Of a stretch of DNA of 64,000 bases, positions 13,034-25,443 are shown in pieces. The DNA lies in contig OX453284.1 in assembly GCA_949710005.1 (NCBI GenBank), positions 3,506,001-3,570,000 of the forward strand, written 5' to 3'. This DNA is from Ricordea florida (Eukaryota > Cnidaria > Anthozoa > Corallimorpharia > Ricordeidae). Under the pieces are notes generated by a model, which did not search any database, had not been told where the DNA came from, and saw only the letters and a list, made by a program, of their open reading frames with translations. The stretch's first letter is position 1, and each line of letters begins with the position of its first letter. A program made the position numbers and the translations under genes.

Positions 13034-13297
13034 GAATCCAAAAGGTAGTCACGGTGGTTCCGTATTCTCCAAAATTCACAAACGTTTTATAGTTACTTCA
13101 CAAAACAAATACAAAAGTTTTGAAAAAACCGTTGAACATGAACTCCAGCATAAATAGATCGCTTGTATGTTGACAGCAAACCCAGAAAGTCGCTTCGCCA
13201 CGCTATAATTTTCAAAATGGCGGCTGGAACGCTTGCGTCCCAGCATGGCGTTGCTAAGTGGTATCCAAGCACGTGACCTAATCCTGCAAAGGGTCTC
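12985..13297 (-). repeat. Right terminal inverted repeat of ISL2EU element
   Basis: Mirror of the left repeat. It contains the ATG (13033) and first donor of the transposase gene, in the same context as in the left arm (ATGGCGAGCAACG followed by GTAAGCAACCG). Confidence 0.8.
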
Positions 13298-13804
13298 TTC
13301 ACCTCTGGAAAGATAATTGATCAAAGATAAACAGTATTAAAGCAATTGAACGTACATGCCTAATAAAATCAATTACATTTGTTAGTTGCAGAATTACTTA
13401 CTTAAAGTCTGATTTGCTATTTTGCAAGGCAATCAAATAGCCAGACAAGTTGTTGCACAAACTAGCTCTACAAGAACTCACGCAAGTTGTAATCACATAC
13501 AAAGCAATGGAGTTGTTTGATCGGAATCGCACGGGCATTTAATGTATTTTTACAATTACAGAACCATGATAACAATCAAGTTGATACCTCGTACCTATTT
13601 TGATCATTCTGTACCACTCGTCTCTATCCTGAAGTAGTATTAAGAGTTAAAAGTGTCGAACAAATGCTGAAATTTTTTTCAACTTCTGTCTCTTATGCAA
13701 TGTAAATTTGGCGCCACCAGTAAAGCGCCAGTCTTCTGCGACGGAGACATCGGACAGAGCACTGGGAATGATACAACGACACGAAGCAAAATAAACGAAG
13801 CAAT

Positions 13805-16437
<2,633 letters not shown>

Positions 16438-16539
16438 GAAGGGACACCCTTTTCAGGGAGGAGTGTGGATCCTTGCTGCTACTGTACATTAGACCAAGTA
16501 CATTTGTAACTTGAATGTAGAATTAAGAAAGCTAATAAA

Positions 16540-18637
16540 ATGGCAAGAAATAGAGGGGAATTGTGGATGGTTTGGGTATTAAATTTGTGTAAGGGCTGGG
16601 TAAGGGATTTCTGAGCAAAGTAAAAAATACTCTCAAAAGTCTATTACATTGGATCTATGCAGTCTTCAATTTCTTGTTGTAGTTCTGTTAAAATTTGTTT
16701 GTTCCAATAGTCATTTTTTCTTTTTCCAGTGAAAATATTGTTACTCCATTTCCTATTTTAGCAATCATACAACATTTTAGCACTGTAGTACCCTCTTCAA
16801 GTGAATTTACTCTGTGCCTGTTGATTGAATAGTAATCATTATTTTCTGAGACTGGAGTGAATACTGGTAGTGGTAGAATAATTACCAAGCTGTGAAGCAG
16901 CATGGTAAGTAATTCCAAAACCACTATTTTTTGCGTGTTTATGGACCTCGACTTCGTCTCAGTCCATAAAAACGCAAAAAAAAGAACTTAGCCAATATCC
17001 AGCCATCATGACCTCACGCTTGGTCAATAACCCATATATACTGGTTCTTCTCCAGTCTGTAGTGCAGTGAGAATAATACCCTTGGAAGCAACTGCTAGTT
17101 CAGTTTTGATACTATTTATATGACGTAGTTTCCACTGGTCTCTTTATTTACTTTTCATGCCATCCAAGTTTTAAGCCTAAATGCTGATTTGTAAATTCTC
17201 CTAAACTATGTCCATTGTAAGCAAATATGGAGCTTAAGCAAGAACGACGACGATGCCGAGGACGGCACGTTCCATAAAATGGATTTGTTTTTCTCCTGTA
17301 CCAATGGTGGCAGGCTTGTTTCATTTTCATACCATAACGTTTCCAACCGCCGTGGGCAATTTTGTCGTTGTGCACTCGCGTGTTCCAGAAAACATAAAAA
17401 AATGTTCATTTCACGTTGTTGTTTTGCACAGGACGGCAAAGAAGTCTACCAGACTGTATTTTGCATGTGCAGTTTCATTTTTTCGTTCATCAACGCTATT
17501 GTTTGGTGCCGTTGTAGTGGACGTCGCCGTCGTGTTTTGCTTTAGGTCCATAGTATTATTGAATGAGGTTTTTGTAGTACCCAAAAAGTAAATCAAGGGC
17601 GAAGTAAGAGTTATCTACCAAACCCAAGGACATTAGAGATTTAAGGCTAGTGATCTTAGAAAGTTCAGTTTTTATTGCAGTCTTTCTTACCCTGGGATTA
17701 CTATCTTCAGTTTTGGAGAAGTAATCCCTTTGTTAGAATTCGAAAAAAGGGGAAACGTAGTCGTTCATCGCGCGTTATCGATTTATTCTCGTTCTCACTC
17801 AGAGTAACGTTGATTACATGCGTTCGATATATACAACAGGTCAAATTTAAGATCACGTGACATATATACAAACAAAACAAGAGCGTGACCGTGGATTATG
17901 TAACACACGGTGTGTGATTTGTTACACCCTTATTATTGTAGCTAAGTGATGGCAAAGAAAAAGAAGACAAAATGCAATGGTGGAAAAAAGGGTCGTTGCT
18001 TAATATGTGTCAGGCCATACCCTCTGTAATTTAGTACAGGTTTATATCTAATATGTACGCAGACAATTACTGGGAATAAAAATTCAAAAAGCAATCTGGT
18101 TTTCTTTTATTCATCATTTTGCAATTGTCTGTTTATTAACAGTAATACTTTATCCAGAGATATGTTTCGCGTTTTGAAAAAAGTGACGTTAGGCCTTTCC
18201 GGAGGGTCTGAATGGGGGTACTTCTACAACACTAAACACTTATGTTTTCGGCTACATAACATTAATCAGTTAACTTTTAGCCATTTTAACACTAACATTA
18301 AAAAATTCTCTGTAACATTAGTATCGCGCCTGATACTACTTTCCTTAAGGAAATCAAAGACTGATCAAAGACTGCCGAACAGGCACTTATTAACGCCCTC
18401 ACGCGCATTACGAAGGCTTTAAATCCTTAGAAACAAATTAAAGACTAAGCCTACACTTTCGTGTAGCGTACTGATGTAAATAGGCAGAGTCGTTTTGAGT
18501 CGCAATCGGCGCGAAACGTTACATAACAACAACAACAACAACAACACGCACTTTATTTTAAAAAACCAATACAGAGACCATAGTAGCCCGCAATTAGCAT
18601 AGCTATTCTAGGCGGGCTACTTAATTTTGGAATGGAT
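16540..18637. other. Gene-free interval with dispersed repeats
   Basis: No convincing exon. It holds a palindromic repeat near 16930-16985 (TATGGACCTCGACTTCGTCT with its mirror TCAGTCCATAAAAACGC), a short segment at 16990-17035 that recurs in similar form at 32975-33020, the MITE at 17234-17544, and an AAC-repeat at 18522-18547. Remaining open frames are short and lack recognisable motifs. Confidence 0.6.
17234..17544. mobile_element. MITE-like element
   Basis: Ends are inverted and similar: TTAAGCAAGAACGACGACG at the left and, reverse complemented, TAAAGCAAAACACGACGGCG at the right. The interior contains overlapping open frames of ~60-110 codons with no recognisable domain. Confidence 0.5.
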
Positions 18638-19045
18638 GTTTAATATGGCGCGCCGTTTGTTTCAAAATTATTTTTTTCATTGGTTGTACATTTTTAATCT
18701 TTTTCTGTCCGGAGTCGTGGATATAAGCATGAAATCGATCAGCCAGCATATCAATCGGTAATTTGTCGTGTGAAATCGATCATAGGTCTGTACGATCGAT
18801 CATATTTTCATTCAGTTGTTCGATCAGTTATTTATGATCGATCAGTAGTGCGTATTTTCATTCAGTTGTGACTAAAATCGATCACTTGTTATATGATCGA
18901 TCAGTTGTCTGTATTTTCATTCAGTTGTGACTACGGAGAGAATCAGAAATTCCTCTGTCACTCCACGTCAGCTAGAGAAACAACATAGGAGCAACTGACG
19001 AGGTTCACTATAGAACCGAAACTGCAGTATTGCTTGAGAATTACT

Positions 19046-19309
19046 ATGGAGAACATACTAAACAGTGATAGTAACCTCTTGCCGGATCCATCACCAACAA
19101 AAAGGAGCGATAGCGATATAGAACTGAGCGAGGAGGAGACGAACATGCCAGGCACGCCTCTTTCAGAAATGATCCAAAGTTCTCAAGGAAGAATCTCTAA
19201 TACTCAAACGCCAAGAGAAAGCCGTAAACGTAACCGCGAAACGCGGAAAGAAAAAGCTCACATACGTGACAGTAGCAACGGCAATTACGGTAGAGCCAGA
19301 AAGCGTTAA
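19046..19309 (+). CDS. Unrecognised small ORF inside the TIR element
   Basis: 87 codons from an ATG at 19046, hydrophilic, acidic in the middle (SDSDIELSEEETN) and strongly basic at the end (RKRNRETRKEKAH...RARKR). No domain recognised. It could be the first exon of a lost transposase gene or a chance frame; the sequence after its stop is not open in any obvious continuation. Confidence 0.3.
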   Translation: MENILNSDSNLLPDPSPTKRSDSDIELSEEETNMPGTPLSEMIQSSQGRISNTQTPRESRKRNRETRKEKAHIRDSSNGNYGRARKR

Positions 19310-19994
19310 CGCTCTGACGAAAAGGCTGCCATGTAGATGTCAGTAAGAAAATCTTAGGAATCTACTGCCATACTACAGGCATTGAGACAAACATACTTGC
19401 CCCAGAACACTGAGATATAGTGCACGGGCAAAGATCAGACCGGATCCACAATTTCAATCTGACATCTATAAGATAAGAAAAGACGCAGAGCATTAACTGC
19501 TAGGAGCGTTAAAGAAATTTCACTACCGTAGCGTAGAGATAAACAAACTGGAACTTAGAGAACTTGAGCGAAAGTATTCTAAAGAAAACCTTATTGAGCA
19601 AATGGCATTTAATACAGAATCAACCTCTACTGAGTGAGATATACAAAGAGCCTCCCATCATATTGTACAAAAGAGCTCGAGGAAAATCGCTCAAAGACGT
19701 ACTCGTGAGATTCAAACTCTAAAGGCAAAGAAACCACACTTGCGAACAGCGGGAGTCGTGTAGGCCTGTCACAACTATTTTTAAATTTTATTTATTATTA
19801 TTTGGTTCCTTTTTTAATTACCCTCGACATGTTACCCTCGACTCTCGACACTCGACCAAAACCCAGACTCATATAAGCCTCAAATTAGATCAATTGCAAC
19901 AACAACAACAAATATATTAAACATACACAGGTAAACAACCCGAGACAGGCACTGTGTAAACATCTTACAAGGAAAATAAATCGATTTTACTAAC

Positions 19995-21120
19995 AAATGA
20001 ATGAAAATACGCACAACTGATCGATTCTAATCACAACTGAATGAAAATACGGACAACTGATCGATCATATGACAACTGATCGATTTAAGTCACAACTGAA
20101 TGAAAATACGCACTACTGATCGATCGGATAACAACTGATCGATTTTAGTCACAGCTGAATGAAAATACGGACAACTGATCGATCATATAACAACTGATCG
20201 ATTTAAGTCACAACTGAATGAAAATACGCACTACTGATCGATCATATAACAACTGATCGATTTTAGTGACAACTGAATGAAAATACGGACAACTGATCGA
20301 TCATATAACAACTGATCGATTTAAGTCACAACTGAATGAAAATACGCACTACTGATCGATCATATGACAACTGATCGATTTTAGTGACAACTGAATGAAA
20401 ATACGGACAACTGATCGATCGGATAACAACTGATCGATTTTAGTCACAACTGAATGAAAATACGGACAACTGATCGATCATATAACAACTGATCGATTTA
20501 AGTCACAACTGAATGAAAATACGCACTACTGATCGATCATATAACAACTGATCGATTTTAGTCACAACCGAATGAAAATACAGACAACTGATCGATTTTA
20601 GTCACAACAGAACGAAAACACGGACAACTGATCGATCGGATAACAACTGATCGATTTTAGTCACAACTGAATGAAAATACGGACAACTGATCGATCGGAT
20701 AACAACTGATCGATTTAAGTCACAACTGAATGAAAAGTACGCACTGCTGATCGATCATATAACAACTGATCGATTTTAGTCACAACCGAATGAAAATACA
20801 GACAACTGATCGATTGTTGTCACAACAGAACGAAAATATGGACAACTGATCGATCGGATAACAACTGATCGATCGGATAACAACTGATCGATTTTAGTCA
20901 CAACCGAATCAATATACAGACAACTGATCGATTGTTGTCATGTCACAACAGAACGAAAATATGGACAACTGATCGATCGGATAACAACTGATCGATTTTA
21001 GTCACAACTGAATGAAAATACAGACAACTGATCGATCATATAACAACTGATCGATTTTAGTCACAACTGAATGAAAATACGCACTACTGATCGATCATAA
21101 ATAACAACTGATCGAACAAC
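19995..21120. repeat. ~60-bp tandem array with alternating dimer (higher-order) structure
   Basis: About 18 units, each with AACTGATCGATC, a second CAACTGATCGATT, and CACAACTGAATGAAAATACG. Adjacent units often alternate between a CGCACTACTG...TTTTAGT form and a CGGACAACTG...TTTAAGT form, making a ~120-bp dimer. The same motifs occur in reverse orientation in the left terminal repeat, so the array appears to have expanded from the subterminal part of the right repeat. Confidence 0.85.
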
Positions 21121-21455
21121 TGAATGAAAATATGATCGATCGTACAGACCTATGATCGATTTCACACGACAAATTACCGATTGATATGCTGGCTGATCGA
21201 TTTCATGCTTATATCGACGACTCCGAACAGAAAAAGATTAAAAATGTACAACCAATGAAAAAAATAATTTTGAAACAAACGGCGCGCCATAGTTTAAAAC
21301 AAAAAAAATTATGTACAACAACAGAGAAAAAAAAAATATATATATATATATTTAACAATATTAAGAAAAAAAGAAGAAATGGAAAACAAACTATTAATAA
21401 CGACAGTAAAGAAAAGAGAAAATAGAACCAAATTAACTTTTAAGACTTAGGGGAA

Positions 21456-21701
21456 CTATTTAATATTTAATAGCCGCATGTGCTTAGAAAGGTCAATGTA
21501 GCGCATTTCAACATTCATCTCCTCAGTTCCAAGAATATTTAGAAGTAAATCATGCAATTTACGTTTGAAGGGTGCTTTCCTAAGCCCACAAAGTTCAGGA
21601 GGGATACCATTCCATATTTTAGCACCAATTCTTGAAAATGAAAATAACTGTTGATTTGTTCTTGACATTTTTATGTGGAGGTTCCCAGCTTTTACATACA
21701 T
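21456..21701 (-). pseudogene. LINE ORF2 C-terminal fragment
   Basis: The translation contains NQQLFSFSRIGAKIWNGIPP followed by FKRKLHDLLLNIL, a typical C-terminus of CR1/L2-like non-LTR retrotransposon ORF2 proteins. Only ~80 codons remain, consistent with a 5'-truncated insertion. Confidence 0.65.
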
Positions 21702-22119
21702 ACATACATTTCATTTCACGTCCCCACGGGGCTTTTCAGTGAAATATGTCAATAAAAAGTAAATAAATAAACAAAAAATAAGTGAGTGAATGAATAAATA
21801 AATAGATAAATAATAAACATTGAAAATTAATTACAAAGTTATATTCCTAAAATTAAATTAAGCTAAAAACAATTCATTAGAAGTGTCTTCCTGAACTAAC
21901 GACTGGCTTAACTTTAAATTTTGCGGCAGGGCGTTCCAGATCGATACTATTCTTTAGAAAACAGTCCTAAGAAAATACGCGCGCTGATTAATTAGAATTC
22001 GTGTTTCTATTAAACAATTAGATTATGAGCTCAAGATTTCTATCGCGTGATAGTTGACGAGGGCGCAGCCCGAGTCAACTATCACGCATAGAAATCGAGA
22101 GCGAATAATCTAATTGTTC

Positions 22120-22330
22120 TGGTATAAATCTACTAGTCGTTCAAGACTGTCTTTTCTGGAACAGCCTCGACCAGTAAACTGCCTAAATCTTCTTCATGGA
22201 CATTTCGAAAACGTGAAGAAGCGGCCGCCATTACGCTACTCACTATCTATCACAGAATAGATAGTGGGTAGCGTAGCCAATCAGAGCGTGGCATTTGTGA
22301 TAGAACGCTAGTAGATTTATACTAAAACTC
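22120..22330 (-). mobile_element. Short TIR element carrying a transposon first exon (copy A)
   Basis: Bounded by inverted TATAAATCTACTAG motifs. On the minus strand an ATG at 22231 opens MAAASSRFRN...EEDL, continuing LLVEAVPEKT before a stop. This N-terminus resembles cnidarian DUF3504/QRICH1-like (Crypton-related) proteins, but that link is from memory and weak. Copy B at 22490-22702 is in opposite orientation. Confidence 0.55.
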
Positions 22331-22489
22331 GATAGAAACACAGAACTAGCACGAGCTGTTGACGTAATGATGACGCGAGCAAAGAGAATTTACATTTTGA
22401 TAATCAAAGTTAACAAGTTGTTTTTCTTTTTTTCGTCGCGGTGTTTTCTAAAAGAAATAGAAAACATGTTCTTCGTGTTTCTATCGAGT

Positions 22490-22702
22490 TTTAGTATAAA
22501 TCTACTAGCGTTCTATCACAAATGCCACGCTCTGATTGGCTACGCTATCCACTATCTATTCTGTGATAGATAGTGAGTAACGTAATGGCGGCCGCTTCTT
22601 CACGTTTTCGAAATGTCCGTGAAGAAGATTTAGACAGTTTACTGGTCGAGGCTGTTCCAGAAAAGACAAAGTTTTGAACGACTAGTAGATTTATACTAAA
22701 AC
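22490..22702 (+). mobile_element. Short TIR element carrying a transposon first exon (copy B)
   Basis: Mirror image of copy A (about 95% alike by eye), with TTTAGTATAAATCTACTAG at both ends in inverted orientation. The ATG at 22585 opens the same ~30-residue peptide (MAAASSRFRNVREEDL). Upstream sequence is also shared (ATGCCACGCTCTGATTGGCT). It looks like a deletion derivative keeping the promoter and first exon of a larger element. Confidence 0.55.
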
Positions 22703-22819
22703 AATTAGATTATTCGCTCTCGATTTCTATGCATTTCTCGTTCTCCCAAACTTCCACTCGTGTTTCTATAACTCGATAGAAACACGGTACATGTTTTCTA
22801 TTTCTTAAATAATAAAAAG

Positions 22820-23990
22820 TTCTTTGTCCAGCTGCAGTTCTAAAAAGAGGAAAGGAATAAAGCTCCATCGAGAGAAATTCGAGTACAAGTGTAAAGAAGT
22901 TCCCTTCCATGGGCACCTCCTTACAACTGAAGGCCTCAAGGCAGACCCTGGAAAAGTGAGGTCAATCACTGAGATGCCGCGCCCAGAAAAGCCTGATGAC
23001 ATCTTGCGTCTGAATGGCATGACTAACTACCTTAGTCGTTTCCTACCCAATGTCAGATGTAATAAAGCCGTTGCGTGATCTTTCCCACAAGGACGTAGAA
23101 TGGTGCTGGTCCGAGGTGCACGAAAAGGCCTGGAATGATATCAAGACTCTTATCGCCTCTGCGCCTATCATTTTTAGTCTACTACTAGCCTGGAGAGGAG
23201 AAGTACTGGAGGTGCAGTGCGACAGTAGTCAGAGGGATCTTGGCGCGGTATTGATGCAAACCCGACAACTCATTGCTTACGCCAGCAGAGATTTAACTGA
23301 AACCGAGAGCCGCTACGCCCAAATCGAAAAAGACTTGAAATGTTGGCAATTGTATTTGCAGTTGAAAGATTCAAAGATTACACACGTTTGGCAGACGAAC
23401 AATTGTCTATAGTGATCACAAACCACTTGAGTCAATCTTAAAGAAACCACTTCATCGTGCACCCTAGATATGTTACAAGGCATGATCATTCGCTTGCAGA
23501 AGTATGACCTAAACGTTAGGTACAAAAAAGGAAAGAAGTTTTCCTGGCGTTCCAGAGCGCATCTTCCCTGTAACAAGCAGAATGACTCTGATTTCGAAAC
23601 CATCAACATGATGAAGTATCTTCCCATCTCCGAAACAAGACTACAGCAAATCCAGCGCGATACGGAATTGGATAAATCCCTTCCAATGCTGAAGAACGTC
23701 ATCAACCAAGGCTGGCCACAGACCATGGATTTGTTACCAACTGCAGTCTCCCCTTACTTCAACATGAGAGATAAATTGTCGGTCCAGGATGGTCTCATTT
23801 TCAAAGGAGAGCGGGTAGTAATCCCGCCAGCCTCAAGGGGCGAGATCTTAAAGCAAATCCACAACCCTAACCTGGGAGTTAATGACTGTTTGAATAGAGC
23901 CCGAGAATGCTTCTTTTGGCCGAGTATGACGGGGGACTTCAACAATCACGTCTCAACTTGTGAAGCGTGCTGAGAATACCAACGTGCTCA
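22820..23990 (+). pseudogene. Ty3/Gypsy pol remnant (RT end, RNase H, integrase zinc finger)
   Basis: Broken pol sequence in several frames. In order are the end of reverse transcriptase (FHGHLLTTEGLKADPGKV, then LNGMTNYLSRFLPN), RNase H (EVQCDSSQRDLGAVLMQ, then IAYASRDLTETESRYAQIEK) and the H2C2-type integrase zinc finger (ending HVSTCEAC). Frame changes near 23050 and 23410-23470 and a stop after CEAC break the protein. Gag, protease, most of RT and the integrase core are missing. Confidence 0.85.
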
Positions 23991-24134
23991 ACCTAAAGAA
24001 ACTCTGATGACCCACGAGACGCCTCATCGAACAACATAAGGACTTCACTAGATTTCTTTATACAAATGTATTTGCTAGCATTTAGTCTCTTTCTTTATCA
24101 TATCACTGTATTCTATTTTTTTTTTACCCTTATA

Positions 24135-24255
24135 AAAGGGAGGTTGTTATAACATGTTATAGCATTTGAATTGGTAATGTGGAACCCCCTGGGCCCACAT
24201 TCGCATCACTGTGTATTTAATGTATTCAGTGAAGCTTGTCTTTATTACAAACACT
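24135..24255 (+). repeat. Polypurine tract and probable 3' LTR of the Gypsy remnant
   Basis: AAAAGGGAGG directly precedes TGTTATAACATGTTATAG, a plausible polypurine tract and LTR start (at 24145). The LTR end is uncertain, perhaps near 24253. Between the zinc finger and this tract only ~150 bp remain, so the integrase core and C-terminus are deleted. Confidence 0.5.
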
Positions 24256-24469
24256 AAAAAATATGGGCAAATAACACTAAACTCTTAACCCCATTCATAC
24301 CCTCTTTCAGGGATAGCTAATTCTTCCACTGTTCAACTTTGGCCCTAGTCACAAAAACAAAAGAACACGAAACTGTCACATTCGTGATTAGAATTTATCT
24401 CTTAGTTACTTATTTTTGTTTGACAAATAAAATTCTTCTTTTGTCACGCGATGTAGTCACTGGATGTTG

Positions 24470-24515
24470 ATCGCGACGTTTCGACTGTTCACTGCAAGTC
24501 TCTTCTTCAGGCGAT
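24470..24515 (-). ncRNA. Hammerhead ribozyme-like motif (type with ATCGC stem I)
   Basis: On the minus strand: stem I ATCGC/GCGAT (5 bp), core CTGAAGA (CUGANGA), stem II GACT/AGTC closing a loop, GAAA, a palindromic helix III ACGT, and a GUC cleavage triplet. All invariant hammerhead core positions are present, with a few extra nucleotides before stem II. The very short self-complementary helix III is what is known for hammerheads of Penelope-like retroelements, which act best as dimers. No reverse transcriptase is visible nearby. Confidence 0.6.
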
Positions 24516-24829
24516 GGGGTCGACTGATTGCTCACCATTATGAAGCTGTGTGGTCTGCTCTTATCTCTTATTCTTGTTTCATGACAAAAATAGTTACCTG
24601 AAAGTCAAAAATTCTTTACCAGACAGTTCTTTGCCTTGGTGACAAGGGTTTAACTCATATTTGCACGCACGGTCGAATTAAGGTTATTTGGAGATATCTG
24701 CTGTGAGGGAAGAAATAACTCAAGGTGTGATAATTGATTTTTTTTTATCTCTTCTTTCTTCGTTTTATTATGTTACGTATTTGTTTACTGAATCTATGTG
24801 TGGTTCTCACTTTTCCACTCGTAAACGAA

Positions 24830-25115
24830 ACCATGCAAGAATCATGCAGTGTGACCATTCTTTGTAAAGCTACTGAACAGTGCTGCACTGTGGTACTGTT
24901 TGTTTTACTATACAGTGTGGTTCTATCTTTTTCATCTGTGGATCAAACCATGCAGTGCACCATTCTTTGTAAAGCTACTGAACAGTACTATACTGTGGTG
25001 CTGTTTGTTTTACTGTACAGTGTGGTTCTACTTTTTTCCGCCCGTCATCTGTGGATCAAAGCATGCAGTGTGACCATTCTTTGGAAAGCTACTGAACAGT
25101 ACTGCACTACTGACA
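24830..25115. repeat. ~108-bp minisatellite, same family as 1.6-2.0 kb
   Basis: Units start near 24868, 24977 and 25090 with CTACTGAACAGT and contain TTTGTTTTACTATACAGTGT and ATCTGTGGATCAAACCATGC. Closely similar to the units in the EXO1 intron. Long open frames across it come from the repeat. Confidence 0.85.
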
Positions 25116-25443
25116 ATAACAAGAACTAGCTTTATTTGCATGACCAGAAATACATACAGTGTTGCAAAAGCTTTAGTAACCTAAAACTAAAACAGTAACG
25201 GTTGTCGTGTTCAGATAATAATGTTATGACAAAGCAATCGCACGTTATATTGGTTTGAGTTGAAAGTAGAATATTGCGTAGATCAAAGCAAGATGAAATA
25301 AATTTTGCCAATAAAATATTAATACAATGATTTGAAGAAGTCATAAGGTCGCCAATGGCTTGTAACGGAGATAATTTTTTTTAAAGTTGGAATGATATTT
25401 TCGATTTTTTTATAAATTTTTTTTATTTTGTCAGGCGCTAATT

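Larger units (their letters stand above)
8703..13297. mobile_element. ISL2EU-type DNA transposon, apparently complete
   Basis: A 4.6-kb element bounded by terminal inverted repeats. The left outer end reads AGACCATTTGCAGGATTAGG and the right outer end, reverse complemented, is AGACCCTTTGCAGGATTAGG; near-identity continues for about 100 bp, and weaker homology with indels extends roughly 300 bp inward. It carries two inward-facing genes that converge near 10.87 kb: a YqaJ-like nuclease on plus and a THAP plus DDE transposase on minus. That pairing is the known hallmark of the ISL2EU branch of IS5-like eukaryotic transposons. Both reading frames are open after splicing, so the copy may be young. 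No clear target-site duplication was found. Confidence 0.85.
18644..21291. mobile_element. Complete 2.65-kb element with ~288-bp TIRs and internal satellite
   Basis: Terminal inverted repeats of about 288 bp (18644-18931 and 21004-21291) are nearly identical and end in TATGGCGCGCC/GGCGCGCCATA. It is flanked by an exact 6-bp duplication GTTTAA (18638-18643 and 21292-21297). TAY...RTA ends with 6-bp duplications fit what is described for the IS3EU superfamily, but no transposase is visible, so the assignment is tentative. The interior has a short unrecognised ORF (19046-19309) and, on the right, a long tandem array of GATCGATC-containing units. Confidence 0.8.

Noticed and set aside
17253-17591. 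Overlapping 88- and 112-codon ORFs with a hydrophobic, Cys-containing end
   Set aside because: They lie inside a MITE-like element and have no recognisable domain or splice continuation.
19995-21120. CRISPR-like array of regular repeats
   Set aside because: The units are contiguous and similar throughout, with no unique spacers, and lie inside a eukaryotic transposon with terminal repeats.
24734-25129. 131-codon plus-strand ORF with repeated [11 protein letters not shown]
   Set aside because: It is a translation of the ~108-bp minisatellite. The homologous array at 1.6 kb has different open frames.
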